From Bacteroidales bacterium (GTDB lineage: Bacteria; Bacteroidota; Bacteroidia; Bacteroidales; F082), in assembly GCA_017645245.1 (NCBI GenBank), contig JAGCPG010000029.1, forward strand, positions 1-33,641: DNA of 33,641 nt. Reading direction: 5' to 3'. Of this stretch, positions 1 through 8,471 are shown one piece after another. Below the pieces are notes generated by a model, which was not told the DNA's origin, searched no databases, and saw nothing but the letters and a program-made list of their open reading frames with translations. A program made the position numbers and the translations under genes. Each line of letters opens with the position of its first letter. Positions within the stretch are counted from its first letter, which is position 1.

Positions 1-85
1 CACAGTCTTGATTGATGAGTTCAACCAGTTCCTCAAACGGTATTTTTGTCCTTTTTTCTTTATTAAAAGGTATCTTTGAGTCCAT
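1..85 (-). CDS. Hypothetical protein, N-terminus only (runs off left edge)
   Basis: An ATG at 85 on the minus strand opens a frame that stays open to the window edge. It gives 28 residues beginning MDSKIPFNKEKR and continuing with IPFEELVELINQDC. I do not recognise the family from so short a piece. A good -7 promoter element lies 25 bases upstream (110-117), which supports this as a real start. The gene is divergent from hsdR, so it may be a neighbouring unit of the same island or its left flank. What is seen is the open frame plus promoter; everything else is unknown. Confidence 0.5.
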   Translation of the reverse strand, partial: MDSKIPFNKEKRTKIPFEELVELINQDC

Positions 86-109
86 AATAATATTTTTTAT
101 TTTCAATTG

Positions 110-117
110 CAAAGATA
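110..117 (-). promoter_or_regulatory. -7 promoter element of the leftward partial gene
   Basis: On the minus strand the bases read TATCTTTG, a perfect match to the Bacteroidetes -7 consensus TAnnTTTG, 25 bases ahead of the ATG at 85. I see no clear TTTG at the -33 position, so strength is uncertain. Confidence 0.5.
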
Positions 118-248
118 GCTAATATTTTCTAAATATGTTTTGTTTAAGATTACATTTTTAATTAATGAATATTTTTATTTAAATGGTACGATTGAAAAAC
201 CAAAAAACAATAAGTAGCATTTCACCCCGGAATGTTTCAAAAAATCAA

Positions 249-277
249 TTGGTTTTTAGGTGAAATTTGTATCTTTG
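249..277 (+). promoter_or_regulatory. Promoter of the type I restriction operon
   Basis: TTGG at 249-252 is followed by 17 bases and then TATCTTTG at 270-277, matching the -33/-7 pattern of Bacteroidetes sigma-ABfr promoters. Transcription would start near 284, leaving about 84 bases of leader before hsdR. The -33 box sits inside the right arm of an imperfectly placed inverted repeat (AAAAACCAA at 195-203 and TTGGTTTTT at 249-257), which could be a binding site. Confidence 0.65.
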
Positions 278-367
278 AAGTCGCTTTTTAAGCCTAGATA
301 CAAATGAACCATTATTGCAACACGCCAGCCTCTGGCAGCACTGGCTATATCTATTGGAGGATGAGAT

Positions 368-3300
368 ATGGCTGGATTTAATGAAGACACAAGAGTAAAA
401 GTGCCTGCATTGATGCACTTGACAAGGTTGGGATACACCTATCGTTCAGTGCATGATTTGCGTTTGGACCCCACAACCAATATTGACGTGGAGACTTTTT
501 CCAAGAAACTCAAAGATTTCAACAAAGATATTACCGACTCGCAAATCCAATTGTTCATAGGTCAGATCCAAACGATTTTGAACAATGAGGATCTTGGCCG
601 CGAGTTTTATGAAAAAGTCCTTCTGAATAAATATTACAAGGTTATCAACTTTGACGAGACTGAAAATTCCGGCGAGAAGGATAAAAACATTTGGGAATGT
701 GTCACAGAAATGGCTTGTGAAAACGGCAATGAATCATTTCGTCCCGACATCACTTTGCTAATCAATGGTCTGCCTTTGGTGTTTATCGAAGTGAAGAAAC
801 CTAACAACAAGGGAGGGATGCAGGCAGAATACCATCGCATGAATGATACGCGTTTGCCTAATTCAAAGTTTCGTCGTTTTCTGAATCTTACCCAGTTGAT
901 GATCTTCAGCGACAACAAGCCTTACGATTTTTCAACACCAGTTCCTTTACAAGGAGCTTTCTATGGATGCCGCGCCGAAAAGAAAATGGAGTTCAATGTG
1001 TTTCGTGAGGAAAACGAATGGTTTGTTCGTGATTACCCATACAAGCCTTTGACTGAAACCACTGAGAACTATATCCTGAAAGACACCAACAACCCCACAC
1101 TCAAAGCATCGCCTGAATATGAGACTAATAAACTGATAACCACTCCCACCAATAGTATCCTCACCTCGCTTTGTTCGCGTGAACGCCTACTGTATCTGCT
1201 GCATTTCGGCTTCGTCTATTTGGACTATGTTGACGAAGACACAAACCAAGCGGTACTAGAAAAACACGTGATGCGTTATCCGCAATTGTTTGGCACTCAA
1301 GCCATCCGTCAGAGCATTAGCAAGGGCGTTCAAAGCGGCATCATTTGGCACACACAAGGTTCAGGAAAAACGGCGCTGTCCTATTTCGCTACGCGAGTTC
1401 TTACCGATTATTACAAAGATAAAGGTATCGTCCCAAAGTATTATTTCTTTGTTGACCGTCTTGATTTGATGGAACAGGCCACTTTTGAGTTTGCCGCTCG
1501 TGGACTGATAGTCATCAATGTGGAAACACGTGATGATTTGATGGATACATTTAAGACCACAACAGCCAATGAAGGAAATAAAGGTAAAGCTGAAATCATT
1601 GTTGTAAACATCCAAAAGCTGAAAGACAATGATGGCAAAGTGCATCTGCCGAATTATGCCGTGCGGATACAACGTATTTATTTCCTTGATGAAGCACATC
1701 GTGACTACAGACCTTCTGGCTCCTTCCTTGCACGATTGTTTGAAAGTGATCCTAATGCCATTCGTATCGCACTTACGGGAACGCCATTGATTGGTGAGGA
1801 GGTGAAAAGCCGTGATGTGTTTGGTGACTATATCAGCACCTATTACTACAATCGTAGTATAGAGGATGGATTTACAAGAAAACTGCTCCGTGAAGACATT
1901 GAGACTTCCTACAGACTACGATTGCAGGAAGTGTGGGAACAGCTTAAAGAAACCATCCAAGTGAAAAAGGAAGATGTCAGACGAGAGAGAATATTGGAAA
2001 ACCCCCGTTATGTTGGCGCATTGCTCGATTATATCATCAGTGACTTCAAACGCTGGCGCATTCAGCAAGCGGACGCTTCTTTGGGCGGCATTATAGTTTG
2101 TGAAACCAATCCGCAGGCCCGAATGATGTTTCGTTTGTTGAAGATGGGACCAGGAGCTGATGGCAGCTACATGCCAGAGCCAGGTGCCTTGATCCCGGAT
2201 GACAATCTTGAAGAAACCCCTTGGCAACACCACGAAATCACAGCTGAGTTGATTCTACATGATTTTTACGACAAGGAGAAAAGAAAGCTGATTTGTAAGC
2301 AGTTTAGGAAAAACAATTATCCTGACTTGTTGATTGTCAATAATATGCTGTTGACTGGCTTTGACGCTCATCGATTGAAACGTCTATATTTGGGCCGTAA
2401 GCTGAAGGACCATAACTTGCTGCAAGCTTTGACTCGAGTGAACCGTCCTTATAAGCAGATGAGGTTTGGTTACGTGGTGGACTTTGCAGACATTCAGGAT
2501 AGTTTTAACCAAATCAACGATGCATACGCAAGAGAACTGAATCAGTTTAGCACGGGTGAAGAAGGAACCACAATGACGGAAACGGTGCTTGTTACTCCCC
2601 AAGAAGTTCGTGAAATTATGCAAGGAGTTCAAGAGGTGTTGTTCGATTATACGGCCTCAAATGCCGAAATCTTTGCGCAGGAATTGGAAGAAATAGAAGA
2701 CCGAAACAAGCTGATTCAGATTCGTCATAAACTGGAAGAGGCGAAAGCGGTTTGGAACGAAGTGCGAACTTTCGGAAGTGACGAGCTAAAGACGTTGACT
2801 CAGCAAATGCAGCCTGGCGATCTGCAAAACTTATTGAAGGTAGTGAATGCCCGTATAGATAACGTAAACCTAAAGAATGTTTTCAGCCACGAAGCCGAAG
2901 TGAGCAGTATGATTAACGAGGCTTTGGCCACTATTGACTTCAAGTTTCGCAAACGTGGCGAAAACGAGTTGGAGATAGGCACTGACATCAAGGACGAGAT
3001 GCGCCAGAAGCGGAAGGCCTTGAGCAATGAGATGCAGGTCTGCATTGACCAGGATGACGAAGAATACGTTTCGTTGATGCAACTGATTCAAGAGCATTTT
3101 GCCAAGCGCAACTTTGAGGTGGGGAGTATGTCAGATGCGAAAGAGGAAATTGGCTTTATGGATATGGCGATGGAGCGCATTCGGGAAATTAACCGACGTA
3201 ATGCCAATTTACAGAAAAAATACCGTGGCGATGTGAAATTTGTGCGGGCACACAAGCGCATACGCAGCCACGAGCAGGAAAGCGGCAAAACACTGCTGTC

Positions 3301-3535
3301 GCCACAGGAGGTGGAGCAGTGCAAGGCCTTGAATTATGTAAAGGATGCCATCGACTTGCTGATTATGAACCGCGAGCAGCTCATTTGTAATGAGGCTGAT
3401 TTTGATGCACAAGTAATTGCCGCTGTTGCAAAGGCTTTGAGGGATATTGATGTTAAAGCCAAGCCCGACGACCGCCGCTTTATTTCCAATCTTATAGCCG
3501 GAGAGTATTTAAGAGAATATAATGTTTTGAGATAA
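368..3535 (+). CDS. hsdR: Type I restriction enzyme, HsdR (endonuclease and translocase) subunit
   Basis: HsdR is the motor and nuclease subunit of type I restriction enzymes. It translocates DNA using ATP and cuts away from the recognition site. The 1055-residue length is normal. The N-terminal nuclease has a PD-(D/E)XK core, with P126-D127 and E141-V-K143. The superfamily 2 helicase follows, with Walker A TQGSGKT at 329-335, DEAH at 441-444, LTGTP at 469-473 and a motif VI-like QALTRVNRPY at 686-695. The C-terminal third is mostly helical, as expected for the part that docks on the methylase. The start is supported by GGAGG at 356-360, seven bases before ATG. Only two bases separate its stop from hsdS, so the two are co-transcribed. 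All key catalytic residues I can identify are present, so it looks functional. Confidence 0.96.
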   Translation: MAGFNEDTRVKVPALMHLTRLGYTYRSVHDLRLDPTTNIDVETFSKKLKDFNKDITDSQIQLFIGQIQTILNNEDLGREFYEKVLLNKYYKVINFDETENSGEKDKNIWECVTEMACENGNESFRPDITLLINGLPLVFIEVKKPNNKGGMQAEYHRMNDTRLPNSKFRRFLNLTQLMIFSDNKPYDFSTPVPLQGAFYGCRAEKKMEFNVFREENEWFVRDYPYKPLTETTENYILKDTNNPTLKASPEYETNKLITTPTNSILTSLCSRERLLYLLHFGFVYLDYVDEDTNQAVLEKHVMRYPQLFGTQAIRQSISKGVQSGIIWHTQGSGKTALSYFATRVLTDYYKDKGIVPKYYFFVDRLDLMEQATFEFAARGLIVINVETRDDLMDTFKTTTANEGNKGKAEIIVVNIQKLKDNDGKVHLPNYAVRIQRIYFLDEAHRDYRPSGSFLARLFESDPNAIRIALTGTPLIGEEVKSRDVFGDYISTYYYNRSIEDGFTRKLLREDIETSYRLRLQEVWEQLKETIQVKKEDVRRERILENPRYVGALLDYIISDFKRWRIQQADASLGGIIVCETNPQARMMFRLLKMGPGADGSYMPEPGALIPDDNLEETPWQHHEITAELILHDFYDKEKRKLICKQFRKNNYPDLLIVNNMLLTGFDAHRLKRLYLGRKLKDHNLLQALTRVNRPYKQMRFGYVVDFADIQDSFNQINDAYARELNQFSTGEEGTTMTETVLVTPQEVREIMQGVQEVLFDYTASNAEIFAQELEEIEDRNKLIQIRHKLEEAKAVWNEVRTFGSDELKTLTQQMQPGDLQNLLKVVNARIDNVNLKNVFSHEAEVSSMINEALATIDFKFRKRGENELEIGTDIKDEMRQKRKALSNEMQVCIDQDDEEYVSLMQLIQEHFAKRNFEVGSMSDAKEEIGFMDMAMERIREINRRNANLQKKYRGDVKFVRAHKRIRSHEQESGKTLLSPQEVEQCKALNYVKDAIDLLIMNREQLICNEADFDAQVIAAVAKALRDIDVKAKPDDRRFISNLIAGEYLREYNVLR

Positions 3536-3537
3536 TT

Positions 3538-4788
3538 ATGGAATTCAAAAAATTTAAACTTCGAGAGCTGGCAACTGTTGACATAAGTAGTGTTGACAAG
3601 AAAACAAAAGAAGGAGAAAAACCTGTAAGACTCTGTAATTTTACAGACGTGTATAAGAATTGGGCCATAAGATCTCATATGTATGATTCTTTTATGAAAG
3701 CCACTGCAAAACAAAAGGATATTGATAAATTCTCAATACGTAAAGGGCTGGTGGCCATAACAAAAGATAGTGAAACAAGGGATGATATTGGCATACCTAC
3801 ATACATTGCCGATGACTTTAATGATGTAGTATTAGGTTATCATTGTGCTTTAATTACTCCTCACGAGAATTTTTCTGGTGCTTATTTGAATGCCTATTTA
3901 AACACTAAAATGGCTAAAAAGTATTTTGAAGGATACGCAAGTGGAAGTGGTCAAAGATATACATTAACATTGGATTCTTTGAATGATATTCAAATATGGG
4001 CACCGGAAACAAGAGAAGATCAAGAAAAAATAGTTAAGATACTAAATGATATTGACCAGAAGATTATACTCAACACCCGCATGAACGCCGAGTTGGAGAC
4101 CATGGCGAAACAGCTTTACGACTATTGGTTTGTGCAGTTCGACTTCCCTGATGAAAACGGCAAACCATATAAATCCTCTGGCGGCAAAATGGTGTGGAAT
4201 GAAAAGTTGAAAAGGGAGATACCCGATGGGTGGGAAGTGAAAAACATCTTTGATGTTTCTGATGTATTATATGGTTTTCCTTTCGCAACAGATTGTTTTG
4301 TTGATGAAATCACCGATAAGCCTGTAGTTAGAATAAGAGATATTGCCAACAACACCACTTCGGCATATACAACTGAGTCAGTTGATGATTTTTACCGCTT
4401 AAACGAAGGTGACTTGATTATAGGAATGGACGGTAATTTTCATATGAATTATTGGCATAATAATATTTGTTACTTAAACCAGCGGTGCGTCAGGTTTAGA
4501 GAAATAATAGATTTTCCTTTATCTACAATTCAATTGTATTATAACATTAAACCAATACTGGAACATAAACAAAAATCAATTAAGGGATCAACTGTGGGTC
4601 ATCTTTTGGATTCAGATATTAAAGACTTTTGGATTTTGTGTCCATCTATCAAATATCGCAATCATGTCAAACAACAGTTTGACTCGATTTTGCGTATCAT
4701 AACAAAGAATAAAAATGAAACAATACACCTCACCAGTCTCCGGGACTCGCTTCTCCCGATGTTGATGAACGGACAATTAACAATATAA
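3538..4788 (+). CDS. hsdS: Type I restriction-modification specificity subunit HsdS
   Basis: HsdS reads the bipartite DNA target and bridges HsdM and HsdR. This 416-residue protein has the usual two-part layout. The first target-recognition domain covers about residues 5-155, ending with the typical SGSGQRYTLTLDSLNDIQI stretch. A helical spacer follows from about 160 to 200 (DQEKIVKILNDIDQKIILNT). The second recognition domain starts near residue 230 after the common IPDGWEV motif, and the protein closes with SLRDSLLPMLMNGQL, the distal helical repeat. The DNA for both recognition domains is clearly more A+T rich than that for the central spacer, a mosaic expected when recognition domains are exchanged. 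The target sequence cannot be read from this. It starts two bases after hsdR. Confidence 0.95.
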   Translation: MEFKKFKLRELATVDISSVDKKTKEGEKPVRLCNFTDVYKNWAIRSHMYDSFMKATAKQKDIDKFSIRKGLVAITKDSETRDDIGIPTYIADDFNDVVLGYHCALITPHENFSGAYLNAYLNTKMAKKYFEGYASGSGQRYTLTLDSLNDIQIWAPETREDQEKIVKILNDIDQKIILNTRMNAELETMAKQLYDYWFVQFDFPDENGKPYKSSGGKMVWNEKLKREIPDGWEVKNIFDVSDVLYGFPFATDCFVDEITDKPVVRIRDIANNTTSAYTTESVDDFYRLNEGDLIIGMDGNFHMNYWHNNICYLNQRCVRFREIIDFPLSTIQLYYNIKPILEHKQKSIKGSTVGHLLDSDIKDFWILCPSIKYRNHVKQQFDSILRIITKNKNETIHLTSLRDSLLPMLMNGQLTI

Positions 4789-4791
4789 TAA

Positions 4792-5568
4792 ATGGCTCGT
4801 ATTCTCTATAAATATTTGGACATTACTGGTGCAAGGCGCATGATTGTAAATCAGAACCTCCAATTCACTAACGCATCCCAATTGAATGACCCATTCGATT
4901 GTCATCCTAAATTAATTGATTATTCGAATGTGCCTGATAGGAAATTGATTATGAGGATGCCAAAGGAATGGTGGATTGAGAAAGAAGAAAACGATGCGCT
5001 CAATCTGCGTAACGACACTTGGCTCTGTAGTTTGTCGAAAGTCAATGATTCAATACTCATGTGGAGCCATTATTGCTATAATCACAAAGGTGTCTGTATT
5101 GGACTGAACCTGGACAAAGTGATGGAATCGGTCCCTCCAATGTTTGGTACAATGTTTCTTAAACCTCTAGTTCTTGATGTGCAATATACAGATATCATAG
5201 AGCGACCCAGCGGATACCCCCTTTCACCGGAAATATTCGATTATCAATGGAAAACAAAAGCCAAGGATTGGGAGTATGAACAGGAGGTCAGATTGGTCAT
5301 GCCTAGGCCGTCAGATATATATTCAGCTCTTTCTCCTGAACAAGCCAAAAATCCGAAAGAACAGTGGGATTGGCGTGAGATACACTATTATATGCCGTTG
5401 AAAAGCGAGTGCTTTGAGTCTATCTATTTTGGCGTCAATACAGAACAAACTGAGAAAGAAAAATTGATTCAATATGCACGCAAGAAGTTAAATCCACAAA
5501 TCAACCTTTACCAAATGCGTGTAGATGACAATGCCTTCCGACTGAAAGCAGAGTCGATAATGGAATGA
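4792..5568 (+). CDS. DUF2971 family protein of unknown function
   Basis: This 258-residue protein matches the DUF2971 pattern. It begins with a short YKYLDITGARRMI motif and LNDPFDCHP near residue 40. The family hallmark MWSHYCYNHKGVCIGLNL follows near residue 107, with KAKDWEYEQEVRLVMP near residue 170. No signal peptide or membrane segment is visible, so it should be cytoplasmic. The biochemical activity is not known to me. The ATG lies three bases after the hsdS stop, so it is translated from the restriction operon. DUF2971 genes are often found among defence genes, so a role as an accessory or effector protein is a reasonable guess, but the sequence alone does not show it. Confidence 0.85.
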   Translation: MARILYKYLDITGARRMIVNQNLQFTNASQLNDPFDCHPKLIDYSNVPDRKLIMRMPKEWWIEKEENDALNLRNDTWLCSLSKVNDSILMWSHYCYNHKGVCIGLNLDKVMESVPPMFGTMFLKPLVLDVQYTDIIERPSGYPLSPEIFDYQWKTKAKDWEYEQEVRLVMPRPSDIYSALSPEQAKNPKEQWDWREIHYYMPLKSECFESIYFGVNTEQTEKEKLIQYARKKLNPQINLYQMRVDDNAFRLKAESIME

Positions 5569-5622
5569 AATACATCAAACAAATTAAATTAGCATAAAAG
5601 CAAATCATTTCAATAAAATATT

Positions 5623-5630
5623 TATTTTTG
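5623..5630 (+). promoter_or_regulatory. -7 promoter element ahead of the toxin-antitoxin pair
   Basis: TATTTTTG at 5623-5630 matches TAnnTTTG. It lies in an 85-base A+T-rich gap after the DUF2971 gene and 23 bases before the toxin ATG at 5654. It would give the toxin-antitoxin pair and hsdM a second, internal start of transcription. No clear TTTG sits at -33, so this is tentative. Confidence 0.45.
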
Positions 5631-5653
5631 CAAGATAGAAAAAATTAAATATT

Positions 5654-6130
5654 ATGAAAGATTTGTTTGTAAAGAATATTGAGAATGAGGGAGTTGTGAC
5701 GATGTACACGATTCAATTCACTGGTGAGGAATTGTCAGAATATGAAAAATTCGTTCAAAGGTTCAAGGTTTCAGCAGAGTTGAAACGTGATTATCAGATT
5801 ATTATCTATGCTTTGTCCAAGATTGCCAACAACGGTGCCATGGAACGCTACTTTAGACCCGAAGGCAAAATGAACGACAATGTGTGCGCCTTGCCCGTGG
5901 ATTCGGGAAAACTTCGCCTTTACTGCCTCCGCATCACCGACAAAATCCTCATTATTGGAAACGGCGGTTTGAAAACTACCAAGACGTATGAGGAGAGCGA
6001 AGAACTTTTGGGATACGTGATGGATTTACAGAAATTTGATAAATTAATCAAAAGTGAAGTCGCCAACGGTTCGTTGACCATCAGCGAAACCGGTATTGAT
6101 GGCATCACTGAAAAAAACTTCGAGATATGA
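5654..6130 (+). CDS. Putative RelE/HigB-like toxin of a type II toxin-antitoxin pair
   Basis: This 158-residue protein sits directly before a small helix-turn-helix gene and overlaps it by four bases (ATGA). The central part, GAMERYFRPEG followed by SGKLRLYCLRITDKILIIGN and GGLKTTKTY, resembles the arginine-rich beta strands of RelE/HigB toxins, which cut mRNA on the ribosome. The length is larger than a typical 90-120 residue RelE, with extra helices at the end. A second in-frame ATG at 5702 (MYTIQFTGEELSEYEKF) could be the true start and would give 142 residues; I kept 5654 because the -7 element at 5623-5630 fits a short leader there. Toxin activity is inferred from gene order and weak resemblance, not from firm catalytic residues. 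Confidence 0.6.
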   Translation: MKDLFVKNIENEGVVTMYTIQFTGEELSEYEKFVQRFKVSAELKRDYQIIIYALSKIANNGAMERYFRPEGKMNDNVCALPVDSGKLRLYCLRITDKILIIGNGGLKTTKTYEESEELLGYVMDLQKFDKLIKSEVANGSLTISETGIDGITEKNFEI

Positions 6131-6387
6131 ATGCCAAACTGAATCTTCAGGATTATTTGAACGACATCCCTGCCGATGTGAAAAAAGAGGTGGACTGGTC
6201 GTTTGCCATTGCCGACAAAATTGAAGAGACCCTTCAAGAAAAACAGATTTCCCATAAGGAATTGGCAAAACGAATGGGAAAAACAGAGGCGGAGGTCTCA
6301 CGCTGGGTAGGTGGCACGCACAATTTCACCCTGCGCACCATCGCCAAGATTTCCACGGCTCTCGGTGTGGATTTGATCGTGGTTTAA
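6127..6387 (+). CDS. XRE-family helix-turn-helix antitoxin
   Basis: An 86-residue protein with a classic Xre/Cro helix-turn-helix at about residues 40-85: HKELAKRMGKTEAEVSRWV then GGTHNFTLRTIAKISTALGV. The first 35 residues form an acidic helix likely to bind the partner toxin. Its ATG overlaps the TGA of the upstream toxin gene, so the two are translationally coupled, in the toxin-first order seen for HigBA modules. HigA-like antitoxins usually bind their own promoter, so the internal promoter near 5623 is the expected target. Expression may also influence hsdM, which begins 14 bases downstream. Alternatively it could act as a control protein for the methylase gene. Confidence 0.8.
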   Translation: MNAKLNLQDYLNDIPADVKKEVDWSFAIADKIEETLQEKQISHKELAKRMGKTEAEVSRWVGGTHNFTLRTIAKISTALGVDLIVV

Positions 6388-6401
6388 AATAGAAAGACAA
6401 T

Positions 6402-8060
6402 ATGGATACCAAACAGCATATAGAAAAAACGGAAGCGTTGATTGATGCGCTTCGCGCCACTTGCGCCGCCTACGGTTTGTCGGGCGACAGCAGCGAATAT
6501 AAAATCATCGTGCAGGTATTCTTGTACAAGTATTTGAACGACAAGTTTGGTTATGAAATAAAGCGCGCAGATACTGATTATCGTGACAAGTTGTGCAAAG
6601 CTGAGCATTGGGAAGATGCATACAAGGGGATGACAGATGAAGAGCGTGACGATTTGCAAGATTTTGTGCCGGATGCACCCCGAATGAAGCCGGAGTTTTT
6701 GATTGCGACACTCTATAATCAGATGAATGACGAAGACTTTGCCAAAACATTTGACGATACAATGGTTGCCTTGGGACAGGCCAACGCCGACCGTTACAGC
6801 ATCAAGACCTCTGGCAAGAGCAATGTGGCATTATTTGAGGCTATCACCACTAACGTCACCGATGTGGATAAGCGCGACGACTTTGCCAAGGCACTGGTGA
6901 ACAAACTTATCACCTTTAATTTCGAAGAGGTGTTTGACCAGAAATACGATTTCTTCGCCACGGTGTTTGAATATCTGATTGCTGATTACAACAAGAACGG
7001 AGGTGGCAAGTATGCGGAATATTTCACTCCCCATGCAGTGGCCACTGTGATGGCTCGCTTGTTGGTGGATGAGAAGGAAGATTTGAAAAGCATTACCTGT
7101 TGTGATCCCTCGGCAGGAACTGGCACTTTGTTGATGGCATTAGCCCACCAAATAGGCGAAGACCGTTGCACCATTTATAGCCAGGATCAAAGCCAGAAGA
7201 GTACCACCATGTTGCGATTGAACCTGATATTGAATAACCTGGTGCACTCTTTGCCTAATGTGGTGCAAGGCGACTCGCTCACCAATTGGAGCCACAAAGG
7301 GAAAGACGGTAACAGTAAAGATCAGTTCGACTATGTGGTGAGTAATCCGCCCTTTAATGTGGATTTCAGCGAGAGTGTAACCCACAAAGCCTTTCAGAAC
7401 AACGACCGTTTCTTTGCGGGAATTCCCAACGTTCCTAATAAAAAGAAAGATAGCATGGCCATCTACCAGTGCTTCCTTCAGCATATCCTATACATTCTGA
7501 AACCGACAGGCAAAGCTGCTGTAGTGGTGCCAACAGGCTTCCTGACGGCCAGTAGCGGTATTCCGCTGAAGATCAAGCAACGCATTGTTGACAATGGATG
7601 GCTGCGTGGGGTGGTTTCAATGCCTTCCAACATCTTCGCCAATACTGGCACCAACGTCAGTGTCGTCTTCATTGACAAGGGCAACGCCGATGGCAATGCC
7701 ATCTTGATAGATGCCTCCAAGTTGGGCGAGAAAATCAAGATTGACAACAATCAAAAGACCGTCTTGCGCAGCTCGGAAATAGAGGAAATAGTTGGGTTCT
7801 TCAAGAAACAGAAAAAACAGGATGACTTCTCAGTGGTAGTCGGTTTTGATGATATCAAACAGAAAAAATACTCTCTCTCAGCAGGTCAGTACTTCGACAT
7901 TAAGATTGAGTATGTCGATATCAGCGAAGAAGAGTTCAGCCAACGGATGGCCGAACACAAACAGAAGTTGACTGAGATGTTTGCAGAAAGCCACAAGTTG
8001 GAGGAGGAGATAATGGCCCAGCTTAAGCAGTTGAAGTTTAAGAAGGAGTTAGACGAATGA
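6402..8060 (+). CDS. hsdM: Type I restriction-modification DNA methyltransferase HsdM
   Basis: HsdM is the adenine-N6 methyltransferase that protects host DNA and forms the M2S core with HsdS. The 552-residue protein has the N-terminal HsdM helical domain at about residues 1-170. YAEYFTPHAVATVMARLL is at 204-221, the S-adenosylmethionine motif DPSAGTGTLL at 235-244, and the catalytic NPPF at 315-318, typical of N6-adenine enzymes. The C-terminus is a charged coiled coil that clasps HsdS. Unusually, hsdM is last in the operon, separated from hsdS by a DUF2971 gene and a toxin-antitoxin pair. Its stop overlaps the next start as ATGA. Placing hsdM behind a self-regulated pair could make methylase dose depend on the antitoxin; this is inference. 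Confidence 0.96.
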   Translation: MDTKQHIEKTEALIDALRATCAAYGLSGDSSEYKIIVQVFLYKYLNDKFGYEIKRADTDYRDKLCKAEHWEDAYKGMTDEERDDLQDFVPDAPRMKPEFLIATLYNQMNDEDFAKTFDDTMVALGQANADRYSIKTSGKSNVALFEAITTNVTDVDKRDDFAKALVNKLITFNFEEVFDQKYDFFATVFEYLIADYNKNGGGKYAEYFTPHAVATVMARLLVDEKEDLKSITCCDPSAGTGTLLMALAHQIGEDRCTIYSQDQSQKSTTMLRLNLILNNLVHSLPNVVQGDSLTNWSHKGKDGNSKDQFDYVVSNPPFNVDFSESVTHKAFQNNDRFFAGIPNVPNKKKDSMAIYQCFLQHILYILKPTGKAAVVVPTGFLTASSGIPLKIKQRIVDNGWLRGVVSMPSNIFANTGTNVSVVFIDKGNADGNAILIDASKLGEKIKIDNNQKTVLRSSEIEEIVGFFKKQKKQDDFSVVVGFDDIKQKKYSLSAGQYFDIKIEYVDISEEEFSQRMAEHKQKLTEMFAESHKLEEEIMAQLKQLKFKKELDE

Positions 8061-8463
8061 ATTCGACATTGTTTTGGACGGTGGCCAGCCTGTAGTGGGA
8101 GTGATAGCGATTATTGTCGCATTGTATGTTTCGCATCGTTCTTCAAAAGAAACCAAGAAGCAGATTGATGCAGTGTATAACCTGCTAGATGTTTTTGTCG
8201 CTGCTCAAAACCCTGCGATGATGGAGGCGAAGAGGAAATATGAGCAGCAATTGGCAGAACTAGATTATCAAATGCAAGAACTCTCAGAAGATATTCAAAC
8301 TGACAATTTTCCGTTGCCAGGTGGTCCAAAGATACATATTGCAGGAGTGATGGAGGAAAAGATTCGCAAAATGGAACAGCTTGAAGTGTTGGAGGATAAG
8401 CGTATGGAGTCGCAAGAGTATCTGGATCTAATACAATCCTATTTGAGCAAAACGAAGCATTGA
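8057..8463 (+). CDS. Small membrane-anchored coiled-coil protein, broken by an apparent one-base frameshift
   Basis: An ATG at 8057 overlaps the hsdM stop (ATGA) and encodes MNSTLFWTVASL before a TAG at 8093. In the -1 frame, beginning at 8092, the reading continues with VVGVIAIIVALYVSHRSSK and on to a stop at 8461-8463. Joined, the two pieces make one continuous N-terminal membrane segment followed by basic residues and about 100 residues of charged coiled coil (QQLAELDYQMQELSEDIQ and similar), about 135 residues in all. A TTG at 8074 could start the second frame alone but would replace the first half of the membrane helix with a poor one. No slippery heptamer is seen at the junction, so a one-base deletion or a sequencing error is more likely than programmed frameshifting. 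The family is not recognised. Confidence 0.65.
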
Positions 8464-8471
8464 AGACGTAT

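Noticed and set aside
8074..8463. TTG start for the small coiled-coil gene
   Set aside because: The ATG at 8057 overlapping the hsdM stop plus one frameshift gives a better membrane helix; the TTG has no ribosome site of note.
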